From positions 9,636,041 to 9,700,040 of the forward strand of contig CM048849.1 in assembly GCA_026545225.1 (NCBI GenBank): 64,000 nucleotides of DNA, in the 5' to 3' direction. Shown piece by piece: positions 56,580 through 64,000 of this stretch; within the stretch, counting starts at the first letter, position 1, and the number at the start of each line of letters is the position of its first letter. The DNA is from Cornus controversa. Lineage: Eukaryota; Streptophyta; Magnoliopsida; Cornales; Cornaceae. The notes below the pieces were generated by a model. The model worked only from the letters and a program-made list of their open reading frames with translations, had not been told where the DNA came from and did no database searches. Made by a program: the position numbers and the translations under genes.

Positions 56580-59434
56580 TTGTGATTGTTAAGAAGGTTT
56601 TCTTTCTTCATATTTTACATCATTCTTGTTTGAATAAATAGTGTATTGATCATCACCCTTATATTTCCTACTTATGTTGTTTAAGAAATTGTGATATGTT
56701 TGTTTGAAACAAATTTTGAATTTTATATAATCATGTGGTTGGTTTTTTTGCCTAACCAGCACGCTGAAGGCTAATATTATCCATTCCATGAAGCCATCTC
56801 TGATATTAGAGTTTACTTTTATTGTTCATCCATATGTTGTTGAAACCACGGATAATTAATAAAAATGTGTGTGTGTTTTTGAGACTACCACATGCCCTTG
56901 AAATAAACTTGCATTAAGTAGTATTAAACTTTTAAGAAGATTTATAGAGTTTCATGATAAGTTAAATAGATACATGTGTGTGTATTCTTTGTAATATAAA
57001 GACACTACTAGCTAGTGTGAAAGAAACAGATACATTAAGCACAAGTTATATAGTTACATGTGTGTGAATATTCTATGTAATATATATTATACATAGTAAA
57101 ATATGGTACGAAAAAAAAAGATTCAGAAACACATACAAGTATATTTCGATAATTTAAAAAAAAAAAAAAGGTTATAAGAATTCGGCCAAAAAGGGGGAAC
57201 ATAAAAATATGAATACAGATACATAAATGTATAATACATTGTATAGATTAAAATTCAGAACAAAAAATTCGACTATAAACATGTTATTTTTTTTTATGTG
57301 TCATATCTTTGTAAAGAGAAAATAAAATAAAAGAAAATGTAAGAAATAATAAAATAAATTCTCATGCAAATTGACATTGCAACAATAATCATGAAATCTA
57401 TAAACTTGAAAAAAAAAATCTATATGAATCTATTGTCATTCTCTAATGTTTTAAACAATCCATAATCACAAACTTTGTCATTCTTCAAAGTTCCAAATAA
57501 TCCATAACCACAAAATTTGTGTATACATATAGCTATACAATTGTATGACATTAAGGCATAAGTTCATAAAATTTCATTACTTCACCAAACACTACTGAGA
57601 CAACTGCTTAGGAATTAGGATTGTAAAAGTAAAGGAAAAAGAGTTGAGATATAAGGCTGAGTAATTAAGATTGTATAGGGAAAGGAAAAAGGGTTGGGAT
57701 ATAAGCCCAATTAAACGGGCACCTGACCAATCAAAGAGTTTATATGAATGAAAGAGGAGTTTATATGAATGAAGGAGTTTATATGGTTTCAACTTGCAAA
57801 AAAGTTAGGATAGAAGGCGAATTAAACAGTCACTCCTTATATGACAGATGAGTTAATCAAATTTATAAGGTTTTAACTTAAAATACCCAATTTTACCGTA
57901 TCTTTTAAGACTGGATGACAAACGGGAGTATATCTTAAAGAAACGTACACGTATAAATCACGTATCATTCGCAAATTTGCTAACTAGTATATTAGATACA
58001 CACTACTCGTTAGTGTGAAAAGAAATTTATATCCAGTTCTGTCCTAATAACTGATAGGCATTCCATCATTCGTAATAAAAAAAGGTGGATGTGAGGCATG
58101 TCTGCCTTGAGTTTCTCAGATTAATGTCTACATTAGAATTTGGGTTCTCCATAGATTTATAAAAGAAGCAACATGTAATTGTTGTTTATTTGCCCTCCAT
58201 TCCTTGAACAAAATGCCACCACAAGAGATCCTCAAAAAAAAGGTTTTTTTTTTTTTTTCTAGAGAATTTCTCAAACTTCTAATTGTATAAGAGCTCAGTA
58301 AGCACCATGTTCCTTAAAGAAAATTCACCAAACAGTTGACATGCACCATTTAGTTGATTATTTTGACGGATTCTATTTTCATTTTTTTCTATTAAAAAAA
58401 AAGAAATTATAAGAAAATGTCATTATATGATCTCACAAAAGGTTGTTTGACAGAAAAATCTTGTTCTCCATTTCGACAGTATCAGAGGTTTGTTGAGAGA
58501 GTTTGAAATGATAACTCTCTAAGGTTCTTTTTTGCCTTGAACAAAGGGCTTCAAGATTGGAATGGTGGAATGAAGGAAGATTTAACTATGAAAAGCCAAT
58601 AAAGGAACTGGAAGACTAAACTAGTTAAACTGGAATACTGAAATTTCATTAAATAGAAATTGAAGTACAAGGCATGGAAAGAAACTATCTAAGTGCTGAA
58701 ATGTAATGCTCGAATATAAAATTGCACCAAGGAATGTAAATTGACAAGGAATGAAAAATGATAGTAAAGTAGTGATGTTTATTGATGTGTTGAGGAGAAA
58801 ATCATTTTCTATCGGATCTTCTATTTATAGCCAATGGCTGACAAAAGGTTATTTCTTTCAACTGCCATTAAGTATTTATATCTTCAACTCCCTACTTCTT
58901 TAGCTGCCATGTATCCCACTTCTAAAGAGTTATCTTTCAACTATAACTACCGTCCTAAAACTTTGTGATGTGACTTTTTAGCGGTTATCTTCCAACCCTA
59001 ATTGCCTTCTTACAAATTTGTTACATATCCCACTTCTATTAGTAATTCTACAATAGCTTGAAAATTTCTTAAATGTACAAATTCCACCAATAATAAAACT
59101 CCTTTTCTCATTATTATAGAAAATCATAAAATTTGAAATTTTATTAGTGGTGGGATTCTCCAATACACAGAATCTCCGTGGTATATAATAATTTCTCCAC
59201 TTGTAGACAAATATCTTCCCGCCATAACTATCTTCCTAAAAATTTGTCACATGTGCCACTTTGTATTCCCATTTTCTATGTAGTTATTTTTTCCAAATGG
59301 ATTATTCCAATTAAATGGTGTCACTCTACAATTTCGTTTTCAGCCAAAGAGTATTCTAAAATAAATATTGAATTAAAGTCATATAGCACATGCCAGTCTT
59401 CCACTTGTGATTGATCGATAATTGTGGTATAAAC
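56580..59434. other. AT-rich intergenic DNA downstream of WAK
   Basis: 3' flank of the WAK remnant, then AT-rich DNA. At 57600-57790 are two or more imperfect copies of a phrase with GGAAAAAG(A/G)GTTG(A/G)GATATAAG, and GAGTTTATATGAATGAA occurs twice. 58860-59270 holds diverged copies of a ~90 bp phrase with CCTAAAA(A/C)(T)TTTGT. No gene is seen. Confidence 0.5.
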
Positions 59435-62400
59435 TGAAATACCCCCCAGAAAATTTCGCGTATGAGGTGGTCAGTCTCATACACAAAACCTGGGAGATAC
59501 ATACAATTAGTAGCAAACAAGCATAGAATACAATGACAAAAGAAAAAGAATTATAAATGCTGAAATGAAAGTCTAACTGAAATAAATAATCATGTTAAAT
59601 AACATTATATTATTCTGATTGATACAACTTGGAAGTCCGTTTACCCACGGACCCTTAACAAAAAAAAACATAAAAGTAAAACTTTATGAACAGATTTAAG
59701 TCCCTACACTAAAGTATGGTAAGGAATGGATGATCATCACGCTCTACAAATTCCATGCACAAATCTCCAGGTAGAAACTGTCTGGAACCTGAAATATCAA
59801 CAAAGTGGTTTAAACTCATGAGCAGTTTCTCTCTACTACAACCCAATCAGAAAATCGGTAAACATACCCTCTATATGAGGACAGTAAAGACATATAGATA
59901 TAATTATACCGTTTAGTCATTAAATCTCCTATCTTAAAAGTAACTAGAACTATGTTCTAAACTAAACAATCCATTATCACAATATAGATAAAACAAATTT
60001 CTAAGTTCAAACCATAGACAATCCTAACATGCCTTCTTCCATTTATTCTACAAATGTCTTACAAGGTATTAGGCAAACCTATCCTGTCTCCACCAATAAT
60101 CCTTTCCCAAGACAACAAATTTATGTTTATATACAATTAAAGATAACCCACCAGCTCATAAATATATATCCCCAATTAACCCTATGACCCAAGAATGGAG
60201 CCCCCCACACCCTACACTAACACATCAGTTATCTAAATGCAAGTGCAGACTAGTTTTAAGTTTACACAAGAAATAAATCGTAACATGCTCGAATATATAA
60301 CGAGAAACGTTCTTACTAGATATTAGGCAATCCTGACATGCTCCAAATAAAATATAAAGATACCATATTAGGTGTTTGGCGATCCCAACACGCCTTGGCA
60401 ATCCCAACATTTCAAATATAATGCATAGATACCTTATTAGGTATTAGGCGATCCTGACACGCCTTGGCAATCCCAACATGCCAAATATAATGCATAGATA
60501 CCTTATTAGGTATTAGGCGATCCCGACACGCCTTGGCAATCCCAACATGCCAAATATGATGCATAGATACCTTATTAGGTATTAGGCGATCCCGACACGT
60601 CTTGGCAATCCCAACATGCCAAATATAATGCATAGATACCTTATTAGGTATGGGCGATCCTGACACGCCGGGCAATCCTTAGATACCAAAATAAAATGCA
60701 TAGATACCTTATTAGGTATGGGCGATCCTGACACGCTGGGCAATCTTTACATGCCAAAATAAAATGCATCGATGCATTCCCAATATGAAACATAAAATAG
60801 ACAAGGTGCATTATGATTTTAATTTGCACAAACAAAGTAATTCAAATTATCCGACCTGAAATTATCACCAAAAGACAAATAGTTCACAAGTAAGATATAA
60901 TTAAGTATTTAATGGGTATTTATATCCTTAAAGGAAAATACATTCAAGTAAATCAATAACACAATTTAACCACTTTAGAAGCAAACACCCAATCCAACCC
61001 CCAATGCACTCAAATCTATGAGGGAGTCTAAACCAAACTCTTATCTAGGTTTCCGGGCCTATTCTACTTCTAAGAACCCTATTAAACCATTCTAAAATTT
61101 TCTAGAATTTTACAAAATATTTTCAACAAATAAAAGAAGGTGAAAACCCAACTTTTAGACACTTTAAAAATTAATTGAACACTAAGGGAAGCTCATTTCA
61201 AGATGAAAATTTAAACCCAAGTTTATTTAACCTCTATAAAGTTACAAAAAAAATTTGGGAATTTTTGGAATTACAAAAGTATTTTCTAAAATTACAAAAA
61301 TTGAAAAACCCAACTTTTGGACACTTTAAAAATCAATTGAACAACAAAAGAAGATCCTTTTGAGTTGAATATTTAAACCCAAGTGTATTTAGCCTGCATA
61401 AAGTTGCAGTAAAATTTGGGAATTTTTTGAACTTTATAAATATTTTCTAAAATTAAAGAAGCTGAAAAATCCAGTTTTTAGACACTTTAAAAATTAATTT
61501 AAAGAGAATGGTAAATCATTTCGACATGACATTTAAACCCCAAGCTTTTTAAGCTCCAAAGAAGTTGACATAAAATTTTGGGAATTTTTAGAACTATAAA
61601 AGTATTTTTAAAAAATGATTTTCCAAATTTTCAAGCTTTTTCAAAATTTTCAAAAATTCAAAACAAATAAAAAAATAATTCCGAATCAACCCATATCGGA
61701 CCCAAAGGTGGGCCCCTGCGAATGGCGCCCAAAAATACTTTTTTGGCCACCGGCGCCAGTGGCACGCGCCCCCACGCGCCGGCGGGACGGGTGGCCACCT
61801 TTTCTTTTTCTTTTTTTTTTCTTTCTTTCTTTTTCTTTCTTCTTCCTGAAGCCTCCACGCAACAACAATGGTGGAGAAACTTCCCGATCACTTCCGGGCA
61901 CCGAATCGCGCATATGAATATATCATTGAACTCGTATCGATCTAAGCTACGCATTGGTACCAAAACTATCCCCTCCCGCGGTCTAAATCAAAAACGCCCA
62001 ATTTCAAGTTTCTAAAATCTAAAATTTCAAACTCAATTTCCCGTTAATCTACCCAACGGTTCACAACCAAACTTTCAAGGATTATTCTAGGAAGTAAGAT
62101 CTAGCTTTTAATCGGAACAAAAATATTCAAAAATGATGAATACAGTAAACTCAAATTTCATGTTAATATATATATATATATATATATATACCCGCCTATA
62201 TAGTCATATATACATGTATATATATATGCAAAAAATACCATAAAACAGTACCAAAACTCCAAAATTTTCATATTTAATTCACAGAATTATTTTCTAGCAT
62301 GCAAAATCATTTAATTTCAGAATTAAATGCATACAAATTTCTAGCAACATATCTATACAATTAGTATATACATTATACATATATTCCAACAACATGTATA

Positions 62401-62899
62401 TACAAATAATATATATGTATACAGATTCAAAGGGGAAGAGAAGAGTTCGAACTTGCCTTGTGATGTTGAGCAAAAATCATTTTTTTCTCTTTTCCTGGCG
62501 TCTACCATTTTCTCCCTATCTGTGCGTAGGAATCCTCTGTGCGTAGAAACTACTGAATCCTAATTTCTTTTCTCTTATTTAATATTCCTAAATAATTAAA
62601 CTAATAAATATAAAATATTAAAGCCAACTATAGCCCAACCTAATAATAATAATAATAAAACAAAAATAAAGAAAATGCAGCCCAAACCAACATATTTTTT
62701 TTAACAGAAAAAAAACTATATTTAAAACAAATATTTAACACACAATTAAACTCAATCAACACTTAGCAACAATTCAAACATCCACATTAAACATATAAAA
62801 ACAGGCATTGACAAAATTAATTAAAGCATTTAAATAATTAAAAACTCAATCAAATAAATAAAGACTCAATTTAGATATCCTCAAATTACGGGTATTACA
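59435..62899 (-). mobile_element. Solo gypsy LTR, 3.47 kb, TSD TAAAC
   Basis: TGAAATACCCCCC ... GGGTATTACA with intact termini and a perfect TAAAC duplication (59430-59434, 62900-62904). Same family and orientation as 8375 and 24437. It holds the longest minisatellite (60320-60760, about six units), a TA run at 62166-62190 and the GC-rich CCCACGCGCC block near 61740-61800. No internal domain. Confidence 0.95.
60320..60760 (-). repeat. LTR minisatellite, about six units
   Basis: Units near 68-70 bp with ATACCTTATTAGGTATTAGGCG and ACACGCCTTGGCAATCCC. The largest array of this type in the window. Confidence 0.9.
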
Positions 62900-62904
62900 T
62901 AAAC

Positions 62905-63763
62905 AAAGATATGTTACATCAACACTCTCTAAGATTTAATATAATTACACAAACATGTTAATATTTTTTATTTTTATTTTTACTTGTAAAGAGCTCCCAC
63001 AATACTCTTGAGGAGACTTGAATCCTTTTCCTTTCACTTTGAAAGGAGAGGAGATACCACTAGGCCTTGGTGGTATGTTAAGATTCATAAAACCTACACT
63101 GGCATTCCTTTAGTTTTTGGAGCATGGTTTCAAATTCCCTCTCTTTTGATTTAGACATCAAGACTGTTAAGCTATGTTATCTACTAAAGGTAGATTTGTT
63201 ATTCTCAAAACACAAAAAGTTAGTCATGGCATGCCCACTTTATTTTTTTCTGTGTGATGCAAATTTATTTACAGCGTTTTGAAGTTTATACACAAAAGTA
63301 TTAGTAAGTGATGGGTTTACGTGCGTGAAACGTAATCAGATCTAACTCAAAACTCTGAAACAAAGTCGCGTAAGGTCCACTTGCAATACTCCATAATTTT
63401 GAGGTTATTTAAATTTGGATTTGAGTTTGGGTTAGATTATAAAGTTTTTATTATTAGTCTTTTGTGCAAATTATGTGATCTATTTTTTTTTAATATAGAA
63501 ATTTTATTAACAAAGTTGATTAAGAAAATTTTGAGTATGAAATTTGGTATAGTTGAATTAGAGGAGAATGTCATGTTTTATGAGTGTGTGCATATATATA
63601 TATATATATAATATGCATGTATGTGGGATAAATGAAGTTGGCTGTAGAAGATAAGAATAACAAATTTTAATTGTGAAAGATGAACACAAGAGGTGTAACA
63701 TTATAGATGGAGGTGTTCTTAAACCATAGATTAGATGGAGGTGTGCTTAAGCTACAATAAGGT
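62905..63763. other. AT-rich DNA right of the solo LTR
   Basis: TA run at 63592-63610. A phrase TAGATGGAGGTGT(T/G)CTTAA occurs twice near 63703 and 63732. No gene is seen. Confidence 0.4.
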
Positions 63764-64000
63764 TGTAGAGACCGTGCCCAATTTTGGCCGATTTTTTAAT
63801 TTTTTTCATTTATTTCTTTAAACGCATTTTAAATGATATTTAACATGTTTTGAATTTGGGAAACATGTTTAGAGGATTGAAATATGATTTTGGAAAGTTT
63901 TGACAACCTTTGAAAAAGTTTGACTTTTTGATCAAACCGGGACCCGGATTCGACTTAAGTGGGCTCGGGAATCCGGAAAATTTACAAAAATATTTATTTT
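63764..64000 (+). repeat. Possible start of another LTR, running off the window
   Basis: TGTAGAGACCGTGCCCAATT resembles the TGTAACGACC-type start of some plant gypsy LTRs. The following GACTTTTTGATCAAACC and CGGGACCCGGATTCG differ from the AT-rich DNA before it. No terminus or duplication can be checked. Confidence 0.3.

Noticed and set aside
60225-60835. Minus-strand frames of 61-87 codons with repeated CRDRLIPNKVSMHYIWHVG-like units
   Set aside because: They follow the LTR minisatellite unit; no start context and no independent support.

Overview
This 64 kb window is AT-rich plant nuclear DNA, almost certainly from a eudicot. The evidence is plant-type introns, Athila, Ty1/copia and Ty3/gypsy LTR retrotransposons, a CACTA transposon, a TRIM, a hAT-like MITE, and fragments of two plant host genes: a chloroplast (p)ppGpp synthetase of the CRSH type and a wall-associated receptor kinase. 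I cannot name the species. I see no intact host gene. Nearly everything is transposable-element sequence or host pseudogene.

Layout, left to right. 1-1530: 5' part of a CACTA (En/Spm) TNP2-like transposase on the minus strand, running off the left edge. 1531-8101: AT-rich DNA with a repeat family, a tiny gypsy relic, a possible spliced minus-strand transcript, and a CACTA right end (terminal repeat and palindromic subterminal repeats) finishing at 8101. 8102-8374 plus 18178-21340: the 3' part of a copia element with an envelope-like ORF and a 3' LTR. It is split by a Ty3/gypsy element at 8375-18172 with CAATC target duplications. 21343-24431: an LTR fragment, RNase H remnants and low-complexity DNA. 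24437-26956: a solo gypsy LTR (duplication ATACC).

27093-38924: the first exon of a CRSH-like gene, broken by an Athila element (27187-38620, duplication CCTGC). The Athila 3' LTR is in turn broken by a gag-only element with identical 341 bp LTRs (34735-38512, duplication ATAAC). 40055-40386: a hAT-like MITE. 40490-42772: a broken copia pol on the minus strand. 42773-51061: three gypsy LTRs alternating with two internal domains that carry the same deletions. 52901-56579: a wall-associated kinase pseudogene whose kinase domain holds a five-LTR TRIM array (54640-56153, duplication TTTGG). 59435-62899: a second solo gypsy LTR (duplication TAAAC). The right edge may hold the start of another LTR.

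Six insertions have target duplications that can be read directly, so nesting order can be worked out: copia before gypsy, and CRSH fragment before Athila before the gag-only element. The most unusual items are the gag-only element, with its GC-rich arrays, stop-free 16 bp minisatellite and tRNA-like segment; the tandem TRIM with 73 bp internal domains; and the LTR-internal-LTR-internal-LTR gypsy array.
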